DNA of 64,000 nucleotides from Dipteris shenzhenensis. Its lineage: Eukaryota > Polypodiophyta > Polypodiopsida > Gleicheniales. Position numbers and translations under genes: made by a program. The notes under the pieces are model-generated. The model made no database searches and was not told where the DNA came from. It saw only the letters and a program-made list of their open reading frames with translations. Below, one piece after another: positions 12,828-23,900 of this stretch (positions are counted from its first letter, which is position 1; each line of letters opens with the position of its first letter). The stretch is taken from NCBI GenBank assembly GCA_047967505.1, contig CM106538.1. One strand, 5' to 3'.

Positions 12828-13672
12828 AGTAGGAGGAGGTGAAAGAGGAATTAGCAGCAACAGGGGGAAGCAGGAGGACGAGATGAGGGATGAGGAAGCA
12901 GCAACAGTAGAAAGGAAGCAAGAGAAGGTGAAGGAGAAGGTAGGGGAGGAAGCAGCAGTAGCAGTGAGGGAAGGACAACGAGGTTGGGGGAGGAGAGGGA
13001 GAAGGAAGTGAGGGAGGAAGCAACAGCAATAAAGGGAGGATGTGAGGGAGGAAGCAGCAGGAGCAAGGGAAGCAGGAGGGGATGGGGGAGGAGGAGGTGA
13101 GGCAGGAAGTAGAAGCGGTGGACGGAGCACTAGGGAGGAGTGAGGGAGGAAGCGCCAGCAGAAGGGGGTGTGGGAGGAAGCAGCAACAAGGAGATAGGAT
13201 GAGGATGGACGAGGAGGAGAAGGTGACAGAGGAAGCAGCAGCAGCAGAGGGAAGCAGGAGTAGTTGTTAGGGGTAAAGGAAGCAGCAACAGCAGCAAGGG
13301 AAGCAGGATGAGGTGGGGAAGGAAGCAGCAACAGCAGCAAGAGAGGCAAGAGGAGGAGGTGAGGGAGCAAGCAGTAGTAGAGGTAGGAGGAGGTTGAGGG
13401 AGGAAGAAACAGTAGCAAGGGAAGCTGGAGGAGGTGGGGGAGGAAGTGAGGGAGGAAGCAGAGGGAGGGCAGCAGCAGCAAGGGAAGCAAAAGGAGGAGG
13501 TGAGGAAGTAGGAGGAGGAGATGAAGGAGGAAGCAGCACCAGCAAGGGAAACAGGACGTTGGAGGAGGAGGTGAGGGAGGAAGCAGCAGCAAGGGAAGAA
13601 GCAGGAGGTGAGGAGGGAGGAGGGATGAGTAGCAGTAGTAGTAGGAGGGGAAATAGGAAGAGAGGAGCAGCA
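12828..13672. repeat. Purine-rich minisatellite, about 850 bp
   Basis: The plus strand is almost entirely A and G with scattered C and T. It is built from diverged copies of phrases such as GAGGTGAGGGAGGAAGCAGC and AGCAAGGGAAGCAGGAGGAG, giving a rough period of about 40 bp. The minus strand therefore translates as Leu/Pro/Ser-rich open frames of up to 321 codons; these are a by-product of the repeat, not a gene. Long mirror-like purine tracts can adopt triplex structure, but that is inference. Confidence 0.85.
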
Positions 13673-13679
13673 AGGAATC

Positions 13680-16600
13680 TAGATTTTTCGGATGGATGAT
13701 GGAATAGTCTTGTTTCTCTCTGGCTAGACCATAAACACGTGTGGATTGAATGGTCTTTAAAGAGAATTAGAGAATCAAACTATGCAAGAGAGTCAACTAT
13801 TCCTCTTTTATCAACTATGTTTTCATTTAAGGGTTGAAGTGTTAGATCAAATCGAGCATGAGTATTCACAGATCATGCATTCCTCAAAATGAACTCATGC
13901 GGATCTGTCATCAATTGCCACATGACATGGGATAGACTTATGGTTGCAGGCATCTATAATGTGTACTTATATTATTTTGATAATGCTTGGTTTTTCTTTG
14001 TACTTCAAATGTCAAGAACTGTATGTACTTTTTGCAACTTATTTTTGGCGTATGTACTTACATTTTATTTATATGTTGTTTTTGGCATCTTCTATGTTCA
14101 TGTTATTAATAGATAGATGTGCCACGCTGGTTATAGAACTCCACAACACAAGATTGCACTCAAATCATTGTCTTTTTTTATCAACTTCTTCCATTGTCTA
14201 GAAAGAAACTCAATCCGAAGGTAGGTAAAGGTGGTCTCATCATGAGGGACTTTTTTATATTATCAAGTATGGTTTCATACATCAAGTATGGTCTTGTGAG
14301 AAAACTATCATATTTGCTATCTTATGGAATGGGTTTGAGGACATAAGCAGACGCACCCTTTGACGGCAAAAGCTGTAAGCTCAAAGCTCGTTGACTTCAT
14401 GTCAGTTGTGGTATATATATGTCTATTGAAGGGACATCACATCCATAATGGTCAACTACCATACCCTAAACACTACAATTTAGAATGTGTACACAATAAT
14501 TAAACAATTTACTTATAACGCACAATGTCACACGCATGATTTTATACATTTAAAACATGCATGAATGAATGAAACAATTTACATAATGAATGTAGAAGTA
14601 CACATGCATGACGCTACTCAAAGAACATGCTAGATACATATATATATACCTTATATATATACCTTTATAAGACTAGAATATGTCCAATCATACAAATTTA
14701 GATTTTTTGTTGTTCTAAAGACCAAAAATCTACACAGAAAATAAAAGAGAAAACGAAAGAGAAGAAAAAAGAGGTAAACAAAAACTTTTATGAAAAACAA
14801 AAGGAAGACATACTTACCAAGCAAAGCAACATCAGTGCCCAAGCATAAGCAACTATACTAGGTTTCTAATGACCCGCCAAGTCTCTTGGGCAACGTCAAA
14901 TAAACAAAGGAGAAAGAAAACAAGAAATAAAGAAGAAATGAAGAAGGTGACCAAGCAAAAATAAACAAGCAAGTCGAGAAACAAAATCTTCCAAAAAACA
15001 AGAATAAAATCTCTCTTATTTAAAACATAAAAAGCTAAATGGACCCTTCACACTTATGTATCGCTTCCTACAAAGAGGCAAAATTCAATTTCTAACTTAC
15101 AAAGCACAAGCATACTCAATCAAACTCTCTTTAATTTTCTGTATGAATGACAAAATAAACTGCATGCATGTATGGATCGAATTAAAAATGTATGTTCGAA
15201 TGAAAACCAAAACAATCTCCCTTCTTTAAATAGGAGATTCTGAGTATCTACACCTAAGTAGTCCAATCTAGCCCCCTGTTTTGTGGACACGAGAAATAAG
15301 AACCACTTTCTAAGCCAAGACTTGGGATGGCTTGGATTTGACAAGAGTATTCCCTCTATAATCCAAAGCAATGAAAGAAAACCGACATGATGCTCTTATA
15401 CTACTATCAACAATAGAAATAGCACCACCAATACATGATGTATTACGGCGAATAAGTATTAGCTTTATCAATAGTATTGCTTTTATGTTGGAGGACCGAG
15501 GTAATTTAAATAATACTATTTAACTTAGCAATTGAATTTATAAAATTGCTGGTAGTTATAGCTTACTAACATCAATATTATTCCTTTTATATCGGTGGCG
15601 TAAGTCATAGTACCAGCATAGTAACTGGTTTATAGATTTTCCATAACCGGAGCGTTTATCCATGATTGTGTCCATCCATAGCGGTGTAAATTATATTCAC
15701 ATGTAAATTGCGTTTAAAAAATTGTGATTAAGTGTATGTGTAAGAGAGTACAATAAAAGCCCTTATCCCTTTAGTCGATGTAGACTTTCAAGGTACTTGG
15801 AAGGAACAAGAGCCCATGACAATGTCTCTACATTGTGCCTTGTCATGATATTTGTATACTAATACGTTTTTTATGCATGCTTTTATCTTTAAGACTCGAT
15901 TGTTTTTAATCACAAATCAGCTCAATGTATGGACTCATTTATATTTCATTACAACACAACATTATGCAAATGCAAGGAACTTTTGTTAATTAAATTCATA
16001 TACCGAGAAGAAAAGAAAGCTCCCAAAATAATGCAAGGAACCTTTGTTAGTTAAATTCATATACCGAGAAGAGAAGAAAGCTCCCAAAATAAGGTGTACA
16101 ATCATGGCTTGATACTCAACACAAAACTGTAAAAGCTTAACATTCCAAGATTTTGCTTTTGCTTTTGCTTTTGCATCCATATATGGACTAAAGTCTAAAA
16201 CCTATCAAAACATTGTACTCAGCAGAACTCAAAACCTATAACATCAACAATAAAGTGCCAGTGCAAAACACATGTATAATCATGACATCATGCATATAAT
16301 TACAAGCTCCCACCAGTGAAATAATATGAATCAAAGTATTCTTAGAGTAACTCAGCATATTCTATGGCTCTAGTTTTGGATGGCCACTTGTGCAAGACAC
16401 TTTGGAGTGCGGATTCCATTCAATGGTCACATTTTCCTATTCATTTACAAGCACCAAACAACCTGCTCTTCAACTTCCCCTCAACTGGTCCAGCTAAAGA
16501 AGTGAGAACAACAGAGTTCATTCATTCATTTTCACCCAAGCATGCACTTATTATGTTGCTTCATTCTCAAAATCGTGCTTAGCGTACAAGAGAATATCAG

Positions 16601-17200
16601 GAGAGCCAAATTTAACAAAGCTCCATCATCTTTTATGGTAATGTTGACTTGCACTACTATGCTCACTCGCTGAACCCCCAAACAAATTATCTTAAGAGTA
16701 CCCACTTCAATATTACGGTAAAATGGCAATCGATATGCCCTTATAGTCCTAAAAAGCTCTCTCCGGTACATCTTCCAGAAACAATGCATGCAAAGCATCA
16801 AAGGAGAGAGCTCACCAGATACTAGAGCACTGTTTTAAATTTACTGCAAAAAGGGGAAGGGAATTGGTTACAGAAATCACTATAGCTCCTTCGTCTTTCT
16901 GCAAAAATAAAACGGTTGATAAACCCCATTACCCTATCATGTAAGTCTCAAATGTGACCACAGAAGACTTACAGAAGCAGAGTTTGAAGGAAACACTTGA
17001 GTTGGGGTCAGAGGAGGGAGCGTTCCCAATGGAAAAGCTAGAATGCACTTCTGATGTAATCAACGCGTAGAGCATGATCCCCTGATCATTTTTGCTCAAC
17101 AAGACAAGCAAAGTGGAACATTCAATGATAAACATGCTGAAAAAATCAACAGTGGATTCAAAGCACTGCACAAAAGGATGGGGATCTAAAGTTGAATTTC
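13680..17200. other. Intergenic DNA and uL5 3' flank
   Basis: No gene is seen between the minisatellite and the uL5 stop codon. The DNA is AT-rich, with an (AT)-rich patch at 14636-14665. A minus frame at 16929-17204 runs into the uL5 stop and is probably 3' UTR; the true polyadenylation site cannot be placed. One 61-bp tandem duplication is listed separately. Confidence 0.5.
15969..16090. repeat. 61-bp tandem duplication
   Basis: Two adjacent copies of a unit containing ATGCAAGGAAC, TTAAATTCATATACCGAGAAG and AGAAAGCTCCCAAAAT start at 15969 and 16030. They differ at only a few bases, so the duplication is recent. No coding meaning is evident. Confidence 0.85.
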
Positions 17201-17566
17201 TCATTTTTTTTTCTTGTCACCACTCTTTCCACCAGGCTTTCGCCCTTTTGATCCCTTGCCAAAATATTTTACTTTTTTCTTTTTTACAACAGTTGTCCCA
17301 GATTTGTCGCCTGCACGAAATGGCATGCCCATCAATGTCAAAAGCTTTTGTCCTTCCTTATCTGTTTTTGCTGATGTAATGATAGCTATGTCCATCCCTC
17401 TGGGTTTGTCAATATTGTCGAATCTGATTTCTGGGAAAACCCCCTGCTCTTTAAGGCCAAGGTTGTAATTGCCCTTCCCATCAAAACTGGAAGGGTTCAC
17501 TCCCAAAAAGTCTCGAGTACGTGGAAGCACCAGGTTCAACAATCGATCCAAAAATGAATACATCAG
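17201..17566 (-). CDS. RPL5: uL5c exon 3: C-terminal half
   Basis: The acceptor reads GTTTTGCAG|CTGATG at 17568-17567. The exon encodes [16 protein letters not shown], the [11 protein letters not shown] loop and [13 protein letters not shown], then a Gly/Lys-rich tail, and stops with TGA at 17203-17201. Position, frame and family order leave no doubt that it belongs with exons 1 and 2, 23.4 kb away. Confidence 0.92.
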   Translation of the reverse strand: MMYSFLDRLLNLVLPRTRDFLGVNPSSFDGKGNYNLGLKEQGVFPEIRFDNIDKPRGMDIAIITSAKTDKEGQKLLTLMGMPFRAGDKSGTTVVKKKKVKYFGKGSKGRKPGGKSGDKKKK

Positions 17567-20500
17567 CTGCAAAACCACAGTTGAGATTCTAGCATAAGAT
17601 CAAGAACTATAAGTTATTGGCATACATTTGTATACAAATATACTTGAGATTCCCTCCCCCCCCCCCCCCCCCTCTCTCTCTCCCCCTCTCCCTCTCTCCT
17701 CAGCCCCCAAAAAAAAAATGCAGCAAACACAATTGAGAAACAATCAATCAGCCAGCAGGAGCACAGTCAGCTGCAGGCACAGACAGCAAGAGAGAAAAGT
17801 ACAATGGAAAGGAACACTCAGAAAATCAGTAAAAACATGAAGTGTATTCGCAAGATGCCTTCCAGGTCTCAGTTGCCATGAAAAATGGAAAACACTATCA
17901 ACGACAGTAAGTACATCTCCAAGGAGAAGGAAGGCTTCACAGTCATCAAGGATCCCATGCTATTATGGCTGAACAAATTAGTGTAATTGATGCCTTTATG
18001 GGGTGACAGTACACAGCTTCTCATTCTGTTCGACGGTCTTCCTGTTCCTTCCTTGCACAATCCTAATACCTTGTCCTATGACTGGATAAGAGATTGTCAG
18101 TAGGATTATTTAGAAATTAGAAATATACCATCCGGTGTGGTGTACCAACATTCTTCCTTTTAGGATAATTAGAATTCATGGGGCATGGTTTGGCGATGTG
18201 ACCAACATCTCCACATCCAAAATATCAATTCTTTCAGATGTGCCTCTCATTTTTCAAGGATGAAAGAACTCATATTTATTCTGAGAGAAATTATTGGTGC
18301 CAGTGATAGATGGCCAAGATACATGTTGGATATACGGAGTTTTAGGTGTCAGTCTAGGAGTTTATGTGATTTTGGTCATTTTAGGGTTTAAGTCCCAAAC
18401 CCTAATTTTCTAGGGTTAGGGTTAGGGCTTCAAAAACCTAACCTATATGAATCATGTTTAGTCATTTTCTCATTATGCAATACATGGGTTTCATTTGTGT
18501 GCTCTCTCGCTTTCCCACTTGAAACCATATTCTAACATGGTATCAGAGCACGTTCAAGACCTGCCTCCAACCTACCTCAGCCTCTCCTTCACTTCCCCTC
18601 TTCTCCCAGTACCCTCTCCACCCTTTGAGAGCACTTTTGTCACGAAAACTTGGTCTTTTATCGCGAGGGGATCACTGTCTTAGGTCGTTTTTCAGTATAG
18701 CAGCCTGTTTTCGACCCAAGAAGCGCTCATGGAGGCTTCTCCCAAATAGGCGACTGTTCCTAGGGCCTTGGGCTGCAACTCCAAGGTGTTTGTCAGCAAG
18801 GCAACCTGTTTTTTACCTGCGACAGCATCTTCTCCCTGTTTCAGTCCTAGACGCCTACTTTGGTGCATCCCCAGGGCTTTCTCTTGGAAAGGCGACTGCT
18901 CTTTTTGCTGTTTCTGTCTGCTGCAGCACCTCCTCCTACAGGTCGACTCATCTACAGCAGGTTTCGGGTGTTTCGAACATTTTGAGTAAGGTTCTGGGGC
19001 TGTTTTGACAGCCAAGCACTGGCTACTAGTGAGCCCCTTGGAGGTGACTCCCTTCTTGCTGAAAAACAGGTCTGCATCAGCAGATTTTTTTGTCAGATTA
19101 ATTTCGGGTGTCTTCTACAGCAAATCCTAACCCTTTGAAGCAAGATCGGAGCTTGTGTTGAAACAAACCTGTTCGGTGCTGTTCTGCGCAACTTCGACTG
19201 CTATGACAGCATATCTTTGCTGATCTTGACCTTGCTACAGCAAACCCTAATTCCTGCAGCAGAAACCCTGATCTATAAACCCTAATTCTTGTCAATAGCT
19301 ATGGAGTAAACAAGAATATGTTCGTGGTTGAGAAATCCAGCAGCACCAATTTCCCACCCTGGTAGACTAAGCTGCGACTGCTTCTCATGCGAGATGGACT
19401 TTGGGGCATTGTCAAAGGAACTGAACCAAGGCCCAAAGGAGAAGAGGGAACTCCAGCACTCAAGACTTGGGATGATAAGAATGACAAAACACTTGCACAT
19501 ATTGTCTTGGGTCTCGCAGATAATCTCATTCACCATTTGGACCTCAACAAGACCACCAAAGAAATATGACACGAGTTGGATCAGCTCTTCGGCCACAAAA
19601 TCAAGTGCTCCAAGGTATTTTTGAAGCAAAAGTTCTTTTCTTTGCGCATGAATGAAGATCAACCTTTGACAGAACACTTGAGTACCTTGAGTTCTATCAT
19701 CCACCAGCTTGAGGCTCTTGAAGCTCAAGTTGATGACGATGGTAAGAAAGCGGTTCTACTCACTAGCATTGAAGGCATCAACCGATACTGTGATGTCTTG
19801 GCTGTCCTAAGTGTGGCACGAGACCTCAGCTTTGAAGAAATGGCAGCCATTCTAATTGATGAAGACCACCACCTTAAGGAGCTAAAGGAGGTCACCCTAC
19901 AGCATGCATTTCACGCAAAGGACAAAGGCAAGAAGATCCCAAAGCCTCCAAATTGTACTTTTTGCAAGAAATTGGGTCACGCTGAAGATCGTTGCTTTAA
20001 GAACATGGCTAAGGGAAGCTGCTCCCGCTCCCTGGCTGCTCCCACCGCCCTGCCCGCCTTGCCTCCGCCTCCTCTCCGCCCCTGCCTCGCCGCTGCCCTT
20101 TCGCCCCCGCCTCTACCCCGCTAATCTTTGGCTCCTCTCCGCCATCCCTCGCCTCCGCCTCTCTCTCCTCTCTCCGCCCTTCCGCCGTCCTCCCCGGTAT
20201 CCTCTCCGCCATCCTCTCTGCCATCCCTCGCCCTTGCCTTCACCCCACCTTCACTCCCCGACTCCACCTCCTTCTCCCTCCTCACCTCCACTTCACCGCC
20301 TCCTTCCCGCCTTCACCCCCCCCTCTCCGCCTCCATCTCCATCTCCGCCTCCTCCCTGCCCCCCTCGACGCTTCCTCCCCTGCCGCCTCCCTCCCGCTCT
20401 CTTTGCGTCCCTTTCTCGACCCCCCCGCTGCTTTTTCTCCACCTCACCTCTTCATGCTGCCCCCCTGCCTCTCTTCTTCACCTCCTCCCCCCTACCTTTT

Positions 20501-20922
20501 CCATCCCCACCTCCTCCTTTCCGCCTCTTCTTTTCCTTCCTCTCCTTCACTCGCAACGTTTGTTTAGGAGGAAGAAGATCTTGGTGGTGACCTTTGGTTT
20601 GGCCAGAGGGGCTCTATGGCAGCACCCTCGAATCCCACAACCGTTAAGGTCCTTCTTTCTCCAACTGACAAACAACAGGTATCGTTGCAGACATATGGGT
20701 AACCTAGCCAGAGATTGCCCTCGTGGCCAAGGCTGAGCGCCTCCCCCCCACCTCCGTAGAGCAAGCAGAGTTAGCAAGCCAGAGCCCAACACCCTCCCAG
20801 ACGGGAGCAGTAAGAGCCTTAGACCCCTTGGGTGACCCCCTTAGAAGGGAACTGGACCCAAGTTAAAAAGAAAAAGAAACCAAGCAAACAGGCCCGCAAG
20901 CGCCGCAGGCAAAGGGCTAGAC

Positions 20923-20965
<43 letters not shown>

Positions 20966-23900
20966 GAGGCACCTGAGGAGGAGCAGTAGTGGGAGCCCTT
21001 ACGTGGAGCCCCACCCCCCCTAGCAGAAGGGGCCACTGCCCAGCCAGATGATCCTCCCGTATTGGAGGTTCAACGTCCACAATCACCCTTGCATCAGCAG
21101 TGAGCCCCGAGAGCTCCTGATGCTACGATGGCGAAAGCTACGTCCACAATCACCCTTGCATCAGCAGTGAGCCCCGATGAGCCTGATTAGCAAGGGGGGT
21201 CTGTGGTCGCCCCTACTCCCCCCTGCCCTCCTCCCCCTCTAGATCCCTCTCCCTCTCAACTCCCCCCCTTCCCTCTTGGATTCCCCCCGCCCCCTCCCCC
21301 CTCCTGCTATGATCACCCTCACCACCCGCCCCCCTCCCTCCGCCTCCCTCTCTCCTCCCTCCTCCCTCCCCATCCGCTCCCCTCTCCACCTCCTTAGCAG
21401 GTTCTTCAGCCTCTCTCCCCTCCCCTGCCTTGACACCCCTGCCAGCAAGCAAGGGTAAGACAACATCCCCTTTTGCTTCCTCACCGCAACATTCGGTCCA
21501 TCCAGGGAGGGAGCCAAAGGGAAGGGGCTCGTCCTCCCGGTCAGCAGCTCCCAATCTCCAACCTGGGCGTCCCTTACCGCGGGGGTTCTGGAGATTGGAA
21601 CCCTGGAATTATCTAGAGATTCCGGACTCTTACCCTCTACCGCTGGAGGTGACGCTTGTGGTCTTGCAGCCGCGGAAAGGGGGTTCGATCAGCGTAGTGG
21701 GCTCCCAAACACACCCCGTTTGGAGATTCCAGTTCGCCTCCACAGGGTTGGAGAAGTGGTCCCCACTGGTGTTTGATGCTATTTTGGGAGATCAGATTTC
21801 ATGCACGATGGACGAGTGGATTGCTATGGCCATAGGGACTGGACCTTTGGCACGCCCATGGTGTGGAGGTGAACTTTCAGCTATGCTTCACGCGAGAGAA
21901 GCCGATGTGTGATTTGGCGGTAGGAGTTGTCAGATTGCCGCTTGAGGCAAAGGTTGATCAGGCATACTACTGGCCCCTTTAGAAGTGTGCGGAGTTGTTC
22001 GGGGTGGAAGTCTCCTTCATGATGAAGTGGGCACGAAAGATTGGCATTGAGCCGGTGTCCACCCTAGTACGTCGACGTATAGACACAGACTACTCGCCCT
22101 CCAAACCCCTAGCAAAGTCACATAAGGCAATCTTTTTGGAACAGGCACCCACTCATAGGAGAGCCTTGTTTTCTGCATCTCCGTCCTCGTGAGCTGGACC
22201 ATAGTGAGTTGGAACGTGCACGGGCTTCACGATCGTGCTCGTAGTCAACCATAGTACCTTATACTCCGACAGGAGTTGCAGAGGGCAGCGGTAGGACGGA
22301 CAGTGGACATCCTTTTAATTCAGGAGCATATGCTCTCAGCATCAAACATCAGACGGCGACACCACCTTCCCCCAGGGAGAGGTCCAGAGGTGTGGTCCCT
22401 TGCAGTAGGACAAAGTGGAGGGGTCTGCATCTCGGTCTCACAGACAGTGGCTCTAGAGGTCTACGATCAAGGCGAGCTTATCCCAGGACGGGCAATTTGG
22501 ATGGGAGTTAGGACAGGAGAGTCCAGGACTGGGATCTTGAACGTGTATGCCCCAGCGTGTAGACAGCACCACCTAGCCTTGTGGAGGAGCTATCAGGGTG
22601 TCTTCCGGATGTAGATTCTTGGATTGTTGGAGGGCACTTCAACAACCTGGAGTTTAGGGAAGACAAGCAGGGTAGCACCTCCTTCTCTAAGATACCAACA
22701 GCAGAGCGGAGCACCTGGGAGCAGTTCATGTTCATGATCAGTGGTAGATACCTATGGCGAGGGCCAAAGTTCAGCAGGATACCTGGCAGCCTCCTCTTCT
22801 CTCTATCGGACAGAGACATGATGGACTTCTTGAGAGGCTAGACCGCTTCTACGTTGGTGACTGGGCACTGCACAAAGGCAGTTCTGCCGGGATTCTGGCA
22901 AGTACCACGATGTCATACCACTCTCTAGTAGTACTTCACTTAGAGCAACCCCGCCAAGGTCTTCCCCAAAAGGGGGTCCACATTCCAGAGGACCTCCTGC
23001 AGAACGAGGAGATTCAGCAGGTCATGGCAGGGATTTGGGAGCAGTCAAAGATAGCACCGAGCGAGGGTTGGGTTTCATGGGTGGCCGATGCGATCCAGAG
23101 GAGCAGTGAGAAGTTGCAGACTCATGCGAGCGGGCATTGAGGAGAGACCTCGGCTCCATAGAGCACATCCGGGAGAAGGACCCAGGTTCTCAGTGGCTTA
23201 GTGCCACGTTTGAGAGCGCTCGCCTTGAGCTTCAGGACACAGAGATTCAGCAGGTTGAGTTCTCCTATCACTCTTCCCGAGCCCAGTGGGTACAACAAGG
23301 GGACAAGATGACGAAGCAGTTTTTTCATACCACTGAGCCCCAATCGACAGGCACGCAACTGCAGCGTCTGCGAGATCTGCAGGGCATCATGCACACTAAC
23401 CCGCATGAGATTTTAGACCTGACCACAGGTTTTTGCAGCCAGCTCTTTCAGACAGAGAGGATGACTCCAAATGGTCTTGTGGCCTGGGAGGTAGTTGGGG
23501 ATCACATTCCGACAGTAGTTTGGCAGGATTTGTGCAGGAGCTTTGGGAGGCCCTCAAGGCTCTCCCGACCCAGAAGTGTCCTGGCGAAGATGGCTTGACT
23601 CTGGCCTTCTTCCGAAACTTCTGGAAGATTATCTCCACCCCTTTCCAGCTAGCTTGTCAGAAGATTTTTAACACGGGCTCTCTCCCTCAGTCCCTGAGCA
23701 AGGGGTGGATTTGCTTGATCCTGAAAGGGGGAGATAGGTTAGACATTCAGCAGTTCAGACCGATCACTTTGCTTGATACTGCATACAAGATCCTCGCAAG
23801 GGTCTTGAGTTTGCGATTACGGCCCCATCTTACTGACATCATTCACGACATAGACCGGGTTTGTCTAGGAGCACAGCATCCTAGACAACATCTTCACGTT

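Noticed and set aside
12708-13673. 321-codon Leu/Pro/Ser-rich frame on the minus strand
   Set aside because: It is the translation of a purine-rich minisatellite; similar length frames occur in the other minus frames, and it has no domain.
17201-17566. Processed pseudogene or plastid DNA insert for uL5
   Set aside because: Exon 3 has a proper splice acceptor and joins in phase with exons 1 and 2, and exon 1 encodes a transit peptide, so it is a nuclear gene with introns.
18379-18432. Telomere sequence
   Set aside because: Only two or three telomere-like units in an LTR; not an interstitial telomere array.
19904-20736. Proline/serine-rich frames of 202-228 codons
   Set aside because: They cross the LINE-B insertion point and come from the C-rich LINE leader; only the terminal zinc-knuckle part is meaningful as ORF1.
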